Origin: Candidatus Thiosymbion sp.
GTDB lineage: Bacteria > Pseudomonadota > Gammaproteobacteria > Chromatiales > Chromatiaceae
DNA length: 64,000 nt
Direction of reading: 5' to 3'
Assembly (NCBI GenBank): GCA_018435665.1
Contig: JAHDND010000209.1
Coordinates: 23,321 to 87,320, forward strand
Shown piece after piece: positions 34,218 through 47,800 of the stretch (within the stretch, counting starts at the first letter, position 1; every line of letters begins with the position of its first letter). A model generated the notes under the pieces. That model saw only the letters and a list, made by a program, of their open reading frames with translations, was not told the DNA's origin and did no database searches. Both the position numbers and the translations under genes were made by a program.

Positions 34218-35417
34218 TCAGGCCCCTTCCCGATCCTGGTCGCAGCCCAGGCAGCGCACCGACAGCACGCCGGGGATGTCCCGCAGCTTCAGCACCGTCT
34301 CCTGGGGCACCCACTGATCGAGATCCATCAGGGTCACGGCGATGTCACCCCGGGAGCGGTTGAGCATGTCGATGATGTTGAGCCCGGCCGCGGCCAGGTC
34401 GGTGGAGATCTGACCGACCATGTTGGGCACGTTGCTGTTGACCACCGCCAAGCGGTAGGTGCCGCTGCCGGCGCCGCGCGGCAACTGGATCTCCGGGAAA
34501 TTGACCGAGTTGGTGACATTGCCATCTTCCAGCCAGGCGCGGACCTGGTCGGCAACCATGACGGCGCAGTTCTCCTCGGCCTCTCGGGTGGAGGCCCCCA
34601 GGTGCGGCAAGGTCACCACCCGGGGATGGTCCTTCAGCAGGTTGGAGGGGAAATCGCAGACATAGGCATAGAGGTGGCCGGAGTCCAGGGCCGCCACCGC
34701 CGCAGCGTCGTCGATGATGCCGTTGCGGGAGAAATTGAGCAGCACCCCGCCCTTGCGCATGTGGCGCAGGCGCTCGGCGCTGATCATGCCGCGGGTCTCG
34801 TCGGTCAGGGGGACGTGGAAGCTAATGAAGTCGGAACGGGCGACCAGGTCGTCCACGCTGAGAGCCTGCTGCACGTCGGCGGCCAGTTGCCAGGCGCGCT
34901 GGACGGTGATGGTCGGGTCATAGCCGATGACCTTCATCCCCAGGGCGCGGGCGACGTTGGCCACCTGGACGCCGATGGCCCCCAGGCCCACCACGCCCAG
35001 GGTGCGGCCGGGGAGCTCGAAGCCCACGAACTGCTTCTTGCCCGCCTCCACCGCCTTGTTGATGGCGGCGTCATCACCCTCCAGTCCCCGGGCGAAGGCC
35101 CAGCCCTGGGCGATGTTGCGCGCCGCCAGCAGCATGCCCGCCACCACCAGCTCCTTGACGGCATTGGCGTTGGCCCCGGGGGCGTTGAACACCGGGATGC
35201 CACGCTCGGACATGCGCGCCACGGGGATGTTGTTGACCCCGGCCCCCGCCCGGCCCACGGCCCGCAGGGAGGCGGGGATCTCCAGGTCGTGCATGCTGGC
35301 GGAGCGCACCAGGATGGCGTCCGGATGGGCGATCTCGGAGGCGATCTCGTACTTCTCCCGGGGGAAGCGGTTCAGGCCCACTACCGAGATATTGTTAAGC
35401 GTCAGTATCTTATGCAT
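34218..35417 (-). CDS. serA: D-3-phosphoglycerate dehydrogenase
   Basis: First step of serine synthesis. ATG 35417 gives 399 residues: LAVVGRAGAGVNNIPV-type substrate part, the NAD Rossmann motif GVVGLGAIGVQVANVARALG, the catalytic Arg in LLNFSRNGIID, the Glu in SGHLYAYVCDF-downstream region and catalytic His in LPHLGASTREAEEN. A C-terminal ACT domain (about residues 320-395, VVNSNVPNMVGQISTDLAAA) suggests serine feedback. It stands between serC and pheA, an unusual place, joining the serine pathway genes in one strand run. A repeat hairpin lies between serC and serA. Confidence 0.93.
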   Translation of the reverse strand: MHKILTLNNISVVGLNRFPREKYEIASEIAHPDAILVRSASMHDLEIPASLRAVGRAGAGVNNIPVARMSERGIPVFNAPGANANAVKELVVAGMLLAARNIAQGWAFARGLEGDDAAINKAVEAGKKQFVGFELPGRTLGVVGLGAIGVQVANVARALGMKVIGYDPTITVQRAWQLAADVQQALSVDDLVARSDFISFHVPLTDETRGMISAERLRHMRKGGVLLNFSRNGIIDDAAAVAALDSGHLYAYVCDFPSNLLKDHPRVVTLPHLGASTREAEENCAVMVADQVRAWLEDGNVTNSVNFPEIQLPRGAGSGTYRLAVVNSNVPNMVGQISTDLAAAGLNIIDMLNRSRGDIAVTLMDLDQWVPQETVLKLRDIPGVLSVRCLGCDQDREGA

Positions 35418-35473
35418 TATTGTCAAAAATGATTTAGGTGGATTTTGTAACTGTTTAGACCCCCTCTCCCCAG

Positions 35474-35496
35474 CCCTCCCCCGCCAGGGGGGAGGG
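35474..35496. repeat. REP-like hairpin between serC and serA
   Basis: CCCTCCCCC (35474-35482) pairs with GGGGGAGGG (35488-35496) over a five-base loop. The sequence around it (CCCTCTCCCCAGCCCTCCCC) resembles a widespread bacterial intergenic REP-like palindrome. No T-run, so it may attenuate rather than end serC transcripts. Confidence 0.6.
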
Positions 35497-35569
35497 AGCA
35501 AGAGATTCAGCGGCTTGTGCTGAAGCAGCTGCCCCTTATGCGTGAGGGGTCTGAACGGTTGGATTTTTA

Positions 35570-36652
35570 TCAGCCGTGCTTACGCTCGAATTCGGCCATG
35601 AAGTCGACCAGGGCCTGGACGCCCGCCTCGGGCATGGCGTTGTAGATGCTGGCGCGCATCCCGCCGACGGAGCGATGGCCCTTGAGGGTCAGGAGACCAT
35701 GGGTCTTGGCCTCGGCGAGGAAGGGCGCGTCCAGTTCCGGATTGGGTAGGGTGAAGGGCACGTTCATCCAGGAGCGGCAGTCCGGGCGCACCGGGTTGGT
35801 GTAGAAACCGGAGGCGTCAATGGCATCGTAAAGCAACTGGGCCTTGCGCTGATTGATCACCGCCATCTGCTCCAGTCCACCGAGCTCCCGGAGCCATTTG
35901 AATACCAGCCCCGCCAGGTACCAGGCATAGGTCGGCGGGGTGTTGTACATGGAGTCGTTGTCGGCGTGGATCTTGTAATCGAACATGGTCGGCGTGCCCT
36001 CCAGGGGCTGGCCGATGAGATCCTCGCGAATGATGACGATGGTCAGGCCCGCCGGGCCCACGTTCTTCTGCGCCCCGGCGTAGATGAGGCCGAAGCGGGA
36101 GACGTCGATGGGCCGGGAGAGGATGGTGGAGGACATGTCCGCGACCAGGGGGACCTCGCCCGTGTCCGGGACATAGGGAAACTCCACGCCCTCGATGGTC
36201 TCGTTGGGGGTGTAGTGGACATAGGCCGCGGTCTCGCCCAGCAACAGGTCCAACTGCGACGGCACGCTGGTGAATTTGCCCTCGTGCCCACCCTCGGTGA
36301 CGGCGACCGTGCAATAGCGCTTGGCCTCCTGGATGGCCTTCTTCGACCAGGAACCGGTCTTGATGTAATCCGCGTCCTGCGCGCCGCGCAGCAGATTCAT
36401 CGGCACCATGGCGAACTGGCTGGAGGCGCCGCCCTGGAGGAACAGGACCTTGTAGTTCTCCGGGATGGCCAGCAGGGCGCGCAGATCGGCCTCGGCCTCG
36501 GCGGCGATGGACATGTATTCCTTGCCACGATGGCTCATCTCGGCCACGCACATGCCGGAGCCATGCCAGCTCAGCATCTCCTCCCGGGCCTGGTTGAGGA
36601 CGCTCTCCGGCAACATGGCCGGGCCGGCACTGAAGTTGTAGGGTCTTGCCAT
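35570..36652 (-). CDS. serC: Phosphoserine aminotransferase
   Basis: PLP enzyme that transaminates 3-phosphohydroxypyruvate to phosphoserine, and also serves pyridoxine synthesis. ATG 36652 gives 360 residues starting MARPYNFSAGPAMLPESVL, the family start. GKEYMSIAAEAEADLRALLA and LFLQGGASSQFAMVPMNLLR are typical, and the PLP Lys is in YAGAQKNVGPAGLT. It lies downstream of gyrA, as in other gammaproteobacteria (gyrA-serC-pheA). A gap of 234 bases holds a deleted repeat copy. Confidence 0.96.
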   Translation of the reverse strand: MARPYNFSAGPAMLPESVLNQAREEMLSWHGSGMCVAEMSHRGKEYMSIAAEAEADLRALLAIPENYKVLFLQGGASSQFAMVPMNLLRGAQDADYIKTGSWSKKAIQEAKRYCTVAVTEGGHEGKFTSVPSQLDLLLGETAAYVHYTPNETIEGVEFPYVPDTGEVPLVADMSSTILSRPIDVSRFGLIYAGAQKNVGPAGLTIVIIREDLIGQPLEGTPTMFDYKIHADNDSMYNTPPTYAWYLAGLVFKWLRELGGLEQMAVINQRKAQLLYDAIDASGFYTNPVRPDCRSWMNVPFTLPNPELDAPFLAEAKTHGLLTLKGHRSVGGMRASIYNAMPEAGVQALVDFMAEFERKHG

Positions 36653-36762
36653 GGTCGCTACTCCGTCAAAGTTATAAATGGGGGGTGGTTCAAGTCGCTG
36701 TTCGGTATTGTTGGATGAGGCACGGAAACGCCGCAAACTGCAGTTCACCGGGTTTATAGACA

Positions 36763-36815
36763 TCGCGCATCAATTTTCGGTTTTTCCGACCCTCCCTGAC
36801 ACAATGCCGAGAAAT
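36763..36815. repeat. Deleted copy C of the MITE-like element
   Basis: The left end TCGCGCATCAATTTTCGG (36763-36780) matches the 18-base terminal repeats of the copies at 10767 and 44656. It is joined to CCGACCCTCCCTGACACAAT and ATGCCGAGAAA, which match the other end of copy A read inverted (CCGACCCTCCCTTACACTAT). About 100 internal bases are missing and the right end is degenerate. Confidence 0.7.
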
Positions 36816-36886
36816 GGTCTGGGGTGAGACAAGACTCCTCATGACGCTTATCCGGGAATTCGCGTGCTCAACAGGCTTCCGCCAGA

Positions 36887-39532
<2,646 letters not shown>

Positions 39533-39699
39533 GGCGATGATTGACCTGGGCGCGGCGGGGGGCAGACGGGCAGGCCAGGCCGGGCGGCGAGCGCGTCCGC
39601 GACCGGGCCTGGAAAACGCGTAATTCTAGCATGCCGGGGGGTGGCATAGCCCCCCACGCAGGCACCTAGAGGCGGATTCCGCCGGGGGTTGCGAGGAGA

Positions 39700-41574
39700 T
39701 CAGGCGCAGATTCCGCCAGGTGATTGGGATTCAAGGTCGGTAAGGCTCAGTGCCAGCATGGTCAAGTCGTCCGCCGCCGGGGCCTCCTGGACAAAGCCGG
39801 CCACCGCCGCGCGCATGCCCGCGATGAGGGCGCGGACCTCCTGGTCCTGGAGCTGGTTGATGGCGGCGACCATGCGCGCGCCGGTGAAGAAGGCCCCCTG
39901 CGCGTCCTGCGCCTCCGTGAGGCCGTCGGTGTAGAGGAAGAGCAGGTCACCCGGCCCCAGGGTCAGGTGGGAGGATTGATAGTTCACGTCTTCCATCCCG
40001 CCCAGGAACAGATGGATGGGGGTGTCCAGGTAGTCGAAATCCCCACCCCGCCGGGCGATCAGCGGGGGATTGTGGCCGGCGGAGACATAATCCAGTTCAC
40101 CCGTGGTGGCATCGAGGATGCCCATGAAGACGGTGATGAACATGTCGTTTTCCGAACAAAGCATGTTGTTGGCCTGGACGAAGACCTGATCCAGGGGCTG
40201 GCCCTGGCGGACCAGGTTCTTGAGGATGGTCATGCCGATGACCATGAACAGCGCCGCCGGCACCCCCTTGCCGGAGACGTCGCCGATACAGAAACAAAGA
40301 CGGCCATCGTCCAGGGGGAAGAAGTCGTAGAAGTCGCCACCCACCTCCTTGGCCGGTTCCATGGTGGCGTAGAGGTCGAGATTGGCGATGTCGGGGTACG
40401 GCGGAAAGATGCGCGGCAGCATGCTCGCCTGGATGCGGTTGGCGGCGCGCAGCTCGCCGTCCACTCGGGCCTTCTCCGCCGTGACCTGGGCCAGGTCGCG
40501 GATATGGTCCTTCAGGTCCTGGGTCATGCGGTTGAAGTCCTCCGCCAGGACCTGGATCTCGTCGCCGGTCCGCACCTCCAGGCGGTGATCGAGGTGGCCG
40601 GAGCTGACATAGGCCACCCCCTCTAAGAGTTGCCGCACCGGGGCGGCGATCCGCCCGGAGACCACGTAGACCAGCACCAGGACCGCGGCCATGACCGCCG
40701 CCATGCTCCAGAGAATGGAGCGCATCAGGCGATAGGCCCGTCCCATCAGGTCCGCCTCGGGGAGGGAGACACCCAGGCCCCAGTTCGGGGTGTTGGGGAT
40801 GGGGTTGTAGAGGGTGGCGAAGAGGGTGCCGTCGGGACGGCGATAGGTGCCGAAACCGGCCTCCCCCCGCGCCAGGGTGCGGGCGATCTCCTCCAGGCCC
40901 GTATAACCCTGGGCGGCGGACTGCAACAGATTGAGCTGCATGCGCAACTCCGCCTTGGGATGGGCGATGAGCAGGCCCCGATGATCCATGACCCAGCCGA
41001 AGCCGTGGTCGCCGATCCCGATCGCCCCGGCGATTTCCGACAGGGTGTTCATCATGACGGTGATGGCGACCAGGCCCACCCGCTCCCCCTGGTCACCGAC
41101 GACGGCGGCCGCGACGACGAAGACACTGGCCCCGGTGGCGCGGGAGACCAGGGGCTCGCTGACCACCTGGTCGCGGTCCTCGGTCATGATCGCCTGGAAG
41201 TAGCCGCGATCGCCCACCTGGCCGGTGGAGCCGATGGAACTGACATATTCGCCGGCGGCGTTGGCGAAAAAGACCATCTCATAATCGGGATTGATGCCCA
41301 GCATGCGGTGGGCCAGTTCCCGCTGGATGGCCGCCATGTCTCCGCCGCGAAACACCGCATCCCGGGACAGGGTGCGGACGTCGCTGAGATAGCCGCGAAA
41401 GAGATTGCCCAGACCAGCGGAGCGCGCCCGCAGCACCTCCTGACTCAGCTCCTGAGTCAAGGGGATCACCGTGCCCTTGACCTCCCGGTAGAGCAAGGCG
41501 CCCAGCAAGGTCAGGACGCAGACCAGCAGCAGGCCGAAGCCCAACAGCATCTTGGAACGGATGGTGCTCAACAT
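39700..41574 (-). CDS. Membrane SpoIIE/PP2C phosphatase with Cache and HAMP domains
   Basis: A 624-residue sensor phosphatase. An N-terminal membrane segment (MLLGFGLLLVCVLTLLGALL), a periplasmic double-Cache-like sensor (about 35-280, with YVSSIGSTGQVGDRGYFQAI and FATLYNPIPNTPNWGLGVSL), a second membrane segment (about 290-310), a HAMP linker (about 312-365), a short coiled coil, then the SpoIIE/PPM phosphatase (about 395-610) with metal residues in KEVGGDFYDFFPLDD, CIGDVSGKGVPAALFM and APAADDLTMLALS. Such enzymes dephosphorylate anti-sigma antagonists (STAS) in partner switching. It follows an amino-acid permease by 31 bases at the end of an ABC operon. Confidence 0.92.
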   Translation of the reverse strand: MLSTIRSKMLLGFGLLLVCVLTLLGALLYREVKGTVIPLTQELSQEVLRARSAGLGNLFRGYLSDVRTLSRDAVFRGGDMAAIQRELAHRMLGINPDYEMVFFANAAGEYVSSIGSTGQVGDRGYFQAIMTEDRDQVVSEPLVSRATGASVFVVAAAVVGDQGERVGLVAITVMMNTLSEIAGAIGIGDHGFGWVMDHRGLLIAHPKAELRMQLNLLQSAAQGYTGLEEIARTLARGEAGFGTYRRPDGTLFATLYNPIPNTPNWGLGVSLPEADLMGRAYRLMRSILWSMAAVMAAVLVLVYVVSGRIAAPVRQLLEGVAYVSSGHLDHRLEVRTGDEIQVLAEDFNRMTQDLKDHIRDLAQVTAEKARVDGELRAANRIQASMLPRIFPPYPDIANLDLYATMEPAKEVGGDFYDFFPLDDGRLCFCIGDVSGKGVPAALFMVIGMTILKNLVRQGQPLDQVFVQANNMLCSENDMFITVFMGILDATTGELDYVSAGHNPPLIARRGGDFDYLDTPIHLFLGGMEDVNYQSSHLTLGPGDLLFLYTDGLTEAQDAQGAFFTGARMVAAINQLQDQEVRALIAGMRAAVAGFVQEAPAADDLTMLALSLTDLESQSPGGICA

Positions 41575-41605
41575 GGTTATGGGCCACGCCTCTCAGTGAG
41601 CGTTT

Positions 41606-42273
41606 TCAGAGCAGGGGCCGCAACACCGTGCGCTCCAGGTGGCGGGCCAGGAGGACGATGAAGGACACCAGCAGCAGGTAGACCAGACCCGCCAGGAGAT
41701 AGGCCTTGAAATACTGAAAATTGCTCGCGGCCAGCTCCTGGACCTGGGCGAAGAATTCCGTGTACTGGATGAGAAAGACGACGGAACTGTCCTTGAGGTT
41801 GAGGATGGCCTGGTTGGTCAGGGCCGGCACCGCCGCCATCCGCAGGGCCTGGGGCAGGGTGACGAGCCGAAAGACCTCCAGATGGGTGAAGCCCTGGGCG
41901 CGGGCGGCCTCGAGTTCCCCGGGGTCGATGCCGTGGTAGGCGATGCGCAGATAGCGGGTGTTATAGGCGGCGACGTTGAGGGTAAAGCCGATGATCGCCA
42001 CCGTCAGGGGCGACAGGCGCAACCCCAGGGGCGGCAGACCGTAGTACATCAGGAACAGCAGCACGATCAGCGGCGTGCCGATGAAAAAGGAGATATAGGC
42101 ATCCGTCAGGCGGCGCGTGACGGAATGAGGGCTGATGGTCAGGTAGAAGACGACGATGCCCGCCAGCAGCCCGGTGCAGGTGATGGTAACCGCCAGCAGC
42201 AGGGTGTTGCCCAGGCCGGCCAGGAGCGCCGGCCCGTACTCCAGCACCTCCTGGAAGAAGGCCAGCCACTCGC

Positions 42274-42277
<4 letters not shown>
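41606..42277 (-). CDS. Amino-acid-type ABC transporter permease (HisMQ family)
   Basis: A 223-residue inner-membrane permease of the polar amino acid (HisM/GlnP) type. Membrane segments include LLAGLGNTLLLAVTITCTGL and SPLTVAIIGFTLNVAAYNTR; the EAA loop is in ELEAARAQGFTHLEVFRLVT with PQALRMAAVPALTNQ following. It overlaps the ATPase gene by four bases (ATGA). With the second permease at 43020 and the ATPase it forms a complete importer core. The phosphatase gene lies 31 bases downstream. Confidence 0.92.
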
Positions 42278-43011
<734 letters not shown>

Positions 43012-43019
43012 GGCCGACC

Positions 43020-43679
43020 TCAGAGCCTGCCGATGCCCGGGATGGCGAAGCGCCGCTCGACGGCGCGCACCAGGGCCAGCATCAGCTTGTAAATCAGGAA
43101 ATAGATGACCCCGACCGCCAGATAGATCTCCAGGCCACGCAAGGTGGTGGAGGCCAGGGTCATGGCCTGCTTCATGACATCGGGTATCCCCACGGTGTAG
43201 GCAAAGGGAGAGTATTTGAGGACGGTGGTGAACTCGTTGAGCATGCCCGGCACCGCGAAGCGCAGCATCTGCGGCAGTTCGATGGCGACCAGAATCTCCC
43301 GGCGCCGCAGCCCCATGGCCTCGGCGGCGAGGATCTCGTTGGGATCGATGCCGTTGAACCCGGCGCGAAAGACCTCGGCCAGATAGGCCCCGGTGATCAG
43401 CCCCAGACTGAGCATCATGGCCAGTAGGGGCGAGACCTCCAGGCCGATACCCGGCAGGCCGAAGAAGACGATGAACAGCAGCACCAGGACCGGAACGCCG
43501 CGAAAGACGTAACTGTAGACCGCCAGGACCGGGCCCAGGCCTGGCAGGCGCAGGCGGGTCAGAATCGCCAGGGCCAGACCCGTCGCCAGCCCGGTGGAGA
43601 TGCAGGCGAGGGTCACCCCCAGGGTGTAACCAACGCCCGTCGCCAGTTGCGCCAGGATCTGCCAGAAACTCATCGCCAC
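43020..43679 (-). CDS. Amino-acid-type ABC transporter permease
   Basis: A 219-residue HisMQ-family permease. Membrane stretches include TGVGYTLGVTLACISTGLAT and VPVLVLLFIVFFGLPGIGLE; the EAA loop is EILAAEAMGLRRREILVAIE followed by LPQMLRFAVPGMLNEFTTV. It is paralogous to the permease at 41606. It starts eight bases before the ATPase start and stands behind the SBP gene (150-base gap). The operon order is SBP-permease-ATPase-permease-phosphatase. Confidence 0.92.
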   Translation of the reverse strand: MAMSFWQILAQLATGVGYTLGVTLACISTGLATGLALAILTRLRLPGLGPVLAVYSYVFRGVPVLVLLFIVFFGLPGIGLEVSPLLAMMLSLGLITGAYLAEVFRAGFNGIDPNEILAAEAMGLRRREILVAIELPQMLRFAVPGMLNEFTTVLKYSPFAYTVGIPDVMKQAMTLASTTLRGLEIYLAVGVIYFLIYKLMLALVRAVERRFAIPGIGRL

Positions 43680-43829
43680 CGGCCCCGGGGCCGCAGTTCA
43701 TCCATGCCAGGCGCCTGAACTCATCACCAAGAACCCACGTTCAGCCACAACAAGCACCACCACGATCGCCCATACCCCAGCATCCTGGACTACACCTGCC
43801 AAAAGCCTCGAAACTTCCACACCGGGGGA

Positions 43830-44588
43830 TCAGATCATCCACTTGTCGATGATGGTCTTGAGCTTCTCCGGGCCCAGTTCGGTCAGGTAGCGGTCGAAAT
43901 CGTCGCGCAGGGGGGAGCCCTTGGGAAAGGCGAAGCCGAAGCGGTCGAAGCCGCTGAAGACGTAGCTGTCCTGGATCGGCAGCTTCTTGCGGTAGACCGC
44001 GGCCACGGTGCCATCAAGGAAGGCCAGGTCGACCTGGCCGTTCTGCAGGTCGGCCATGACCTCGTTATAGCTGGGGTAGAGCTTGACCTTGTCCAGGCTG
44101 TAGAGGCCCTTGGGCTCCATGTCCTTCTTGATGAAGTCCGCGTAGGCCATGCCGCGGGGATAGCCGGTGCTATACCGCTTCCACTCCGCCAGATCGGTGA
44201 ACTGGATGTTGCGGTCCTTGAGGCTCATCAGGTTCCAGGTGTTCTCCAGGTAGGGCTGGGAAAAGTCCATGACCTGCTTGCGCTTGTCGGTGATGGAAAT
44301 ACCAGAGAAGGCGACGTCGGCCCGGCCACTGACCACGGCGCCGAGCATGCCCTGCCAGTCATAGGCGGTGATCTGCAGGGTACAACCCCGCGCCTGGCAG
44401 TAACCCTCGAAGATCTCCAGGTCCATCCCCTTGGTCTGGCCGTTCTCCTCGAACAGGTTGGGCGGCGAGGCGGGGGACACGGCGGCCCGGATCACCTTGG
44501 GGACCTCCGCCGCGCCGCAACCGACGGCATAGAGGAGGCCCGCCAGAATCAATGTCAGCAACGAGGAAAAACTAATTTTCATTTTCAT
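43830..44588 (-). CDS. Amino-acid-type periplasmic solute-binding protein
   Basis: A 252-residue SBP_bac_3 family protein, signal sequence MKMKISFSSLLTLILAGLLY with Cys24 after AVG, which could be lipidated although the -3 residue is not the usual Leu. Lobe 1 contains GQTKGMDLEIFEGYCQARGC; lobe 2 starts after VAFSGISITDKRKQVMDFSQ. The C-terminal helix is DRYLTELGPEKLKTIIDKWM. It provides the receptor for the importer that follows. The ligand is likely a polar amino acid but not fixed. A repeat element separates it from the giant SBP/permease gene. Confidence 0.92.
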   Translation of the reverse strand: MKMKISFSSLLTLILAGLLYAVGCGAAEVPKVIRAAVSPASPPNLFEENGQTKGMDLEIFEGYCQARGCTLQITAYDWQGMLGAVVSGRADVAFSGISITDKRKQVMDFSQPYLENTWNLMSLKDRNIQFTDLAEWKRYSTGYPRGMAYADFIKKDMEPKGLYSLDKVKLYPSYNEVMADLQNGQVDLAFLDGTVAAVYRKKLPIQDSYVFSGFDRFGFAFPKGSPLRDDFDRYLTELGPEKLKTIIDKWMI

Positions 44589-44655
44589 ACAAATGGTTGA
44601 ACTAGGTTTTTGCCAGATTCATACCGGCCAGGATAGGTCCGGCATGTTAAAGTCT

Positions 44656-44810
44656 TCGCACATCACTTTTCGGGTTTTCCGGGTTGGGTGGCGTCTGGCG
44701 GGGGACAACCTGAATAGGTCCCTGTAGGCTTAACGACCGCATCCCTGCGGTCGACACCCCCGCCAGACGCCCCCCAACCCTCCCTATCGCTGCTGAAAAC
44801 TGAAGTGCGA
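44656..44810 (-). repeat. MITE-like inverted-repeat element, copy B
   Basis: About 155 bp, inverted relative to copy A. Ends are TCGCACATCACTTTTCGG (44656-44673) and the reverse complement of 44793-44810, TCGCACTTCAGTTTTCAG; 15 of 18 agree. The interior matches copy A closely (TGTCGACCGCAGGG, AAGCCTACAGGGAC), with the central palindrome CGACCGCATCCCTGCGGTCG. It lies between the 44588 SBP start and the giant fusion gene's stop at 44849. Confidence 0.85.
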
Positions 44811-44848
44811 CGTTTATAACTGATCCGAAGAGGAGGATCGAAGGCGCA

Positions 44849-47800
44849 TTATGCCGAATGCGCCCCGAACCTGGCGCGTCTTTTGGGGTCCGTGCGCCGG
44901 TCGAGGTGATCCAGGGCCAGGCCCAGGACCCAGATGACCAGGAAGTAGAGGGCCGCCACCATGATCAGGGGGAAGAAGGCCTCGAAGGTCCGGCTGCGGA
45001 TGATGTCCCCGGCCTTGGTCAGGTCCTGGACGCCGATATAGCCGACGATGGAGGTCATCTTGACCAGGGAGATGAACTCCCCGCGGTAGACCGGCAGGAT
45101 GCGCCGCGCCGCCTGGGGCAGGACGATGTGGACGAAGGTCTGGACGCGGGTGAAGCCCATGGCGATGCCGGCCTCGGTCTGACCCCGGTCCACCCCCTCG
45201 ATCCCGGTACGGAACATCTCCGAGACGTAGGCGCCGAAGTTCATGCCAAAGGCGATGACGGCGACGAGCAGTGGGTCGATATTCATTGAAGCGAAGGCAA
45301 CGTAGAAGATCAGCATCAGCAACAGGAGCACCGGCAGGCCCCGGATCAGGAAGATGTAGCTGGAGCCGAACCAGCGCAGCAGGGGCCGGGGGGACATGCG
45401 CAGCCAACAGACCAGGGCGCCGAGCAGGGTGCCGAAGAGGGTCGCGGCCACCGAGATCAGCACCGTCACCCAAAGACCATTGAAGATCAGCTTCCAGCGG
45501 TTTTCGAGGACGAAATTGGCCTGGAAGCTGGCCCGCAATTCGTCGAGGAAACCGGGTGGGGCGCCACCCTCCCCCGCGCCCTGGCCAGCGCCAGCCGCCG
45601 TGCCGCTCCCCTCCCCCGCCTGCCCCGCGCCCGCCGTGCCGGGGGGCAGGTTCTTCTTCAGGGCCAGCACCACCGAGGAGACCTCGGCGTAGGGGGTGGA
45701 AAAGGCCACCTGTCTCTGCCGCTCGGGGGTGATGGCCAGGGCCGAGGCGATAAGGTCCAGCTTGCCGGAGGTCAGGGCCGGGATCAGGGCGCTGAATTCC
45801 AGCGGCTCCATCACCAGGCGCATGCCCTCCCGGGCGGCGAAGCGGCGCGCCAGTTCAATGTCGAAACCGACATAGTCGCCGTCCACCATGCCGACATAGG
45901 GCAGGCCGACGAACACCGAGGTCCCCAGCCGCAGGACCGGGCCGTCCGCGGGCAGGGGGATCTCCGGCATCCGGGCCTGGTGGGGGTCGCCCTCGAACCA
46001 GCGCTGGCGCATCTGGGCATGGGTGCCGTCCGCCAGGATGGCCGCCATGAAGCGGTCGAACCGCTCGCGCAGGTCCTGGTCCTGCTTGCGGAAGGCCGCG
46101 CCTTGGGGTACCGGCAGGATCGGCTCGCCCAGCAGCCCGATCTCGGGGTTGGCCCGGAGGATATCGGGGGCACTGGTGGCGATGATGATGCCCGCGTCCA
46201 CCTTGCCGGTCTTGAGCGAGGTGATGAGATCGGCATGGCCGGTGAGATGGATGACCTGGGCCTCGGGATAGGTGCGCGCCACGAACTGATCCTGGATGGC
46301 GCCGGCGAAGACGGCGATGCGCCCCCGGGCCAGATCGTCCAGGGAACGCCAGCCGCGAGGCGCCGGCGGGTTCCCGGCCGTCCCGCCGCCGGGCGAGGTG
46401 CCGCCATCGCCAACCGGACGGTCCTTGCCAGCCCCAGCCCCGTCAGCGGGCGCATTGGGGATAGTCGCCAAGGCGGCCAGGTTGTCCCGCAGCACCAGGG
46501 CCGCCGACTGTTCGTAGTCATAGGGAACGGAAAAGTCGACCTTGGCCTGCCGCTCGGGGGTAATGGAAAGGCGCGACATGATCATGTCGATCTTGCCCAC
46601 GGCCAGGGAGGCGATGAGGGCATCGAACTCCATGGGCAGGATCTCCAGGCGCAGGCCCTCACGGGCGGCGAACCGGCGCAGCAGTTCCATGTCGTGGCCG
46701 ATGGGTTCACCGTCGGCCTGGGAGATGTAGGGCAGACCGACCAGATAGGAGGTGCCCACTTGGAAGGTCTCGCCGGTCTCAGGCTGAGGGATCGAAGGCA
46801 TGACCACCGTCTCGGGTTGGTCGATGAGCCAGCGGCGTTGGATATCCTCCAGGGTACCGTCCTCCCGCGCCGCGGCCAGGAATCGGTCGAAACGCTGCCG
46901 CAGCCCGCTCTCATCCCCCTTGCGGAAGGCGGCGCCGATGGGGGTGTCGTAAAAGTCATCCGCCAGAATCGCCAGGTCCAGGTTGAGCCGGGCGATATCG
47001 CGAATGCTCACCGATTCAGTGATGGCGGCGTCAGCCTTGCCGGTCTTGACCGCCAGGACGAAATCGGCCGTGCTGTTGAAGCGCAGGATCTCGGCTTCGG
47101 GGAAGGATTGGGTGACAAAGAAGTCCTGACTCGTGCCATTGAAGACGGCGATCCGTCCCTGGGCCAGCTTTTGCAGGGACAAGTTCCCCCCCGCCGGACG
47201 CTTGTCACCCTGAGCGGCGGCATCCCCCCCGGCCTCAGGCTGCCCAGTTGGACCGGCCGCCGGATTCCTGGCCTGCCCGGGGGCATGGTCCGGCTCCGCC
47301 ATCCGATTGCGCAACGCCAGCGCAACGCCATGGGTGGTCATATATGGCGTGGAAAAATCAATGGACTTGAGACGCTCTTCGGTGATGAAAATACCGTAGC
47401 TGATCAGATCGACCTTGCCGGAGACCAGGGACGGGATCAGAGAGCCGAAATCCAGACCGCGAAATTCCAGCACCAGGCCCTCCTGGCTGGCAAAGCGCTG
47501 CAACAGTTCGATGTCCAGGCCAAGGTACTGGCCCTCCCGCAGGGTAACGTAGGGCAGGTCGCCGATGACGACGCCAGCGACCAGTTTGCCCCGCGGGACC
47601 GCGGGCGGGGGGATAACCGGGTGGTCGGGATGTTCCGGGTCGACCATCAGCCAGCGCTCGGTCAGGGCCGCGAGCTGGCCGTCCTGACGCAGCGTCTCCA
47701 AGAAGGCATCGAAACGCTTTCGCAAGGCCTGGCTGTCCTTACGAAAGCCGACTCCCAAACCGTACTGGCCGATACCGCCGGCCAGGATTCCCAGTTCGGG

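Noticed and set aside
32036..34363. 775-codon plus-strand frame
   Set aside because: Antisense to hisC and pheA, both certain; long only because of the high GC content.
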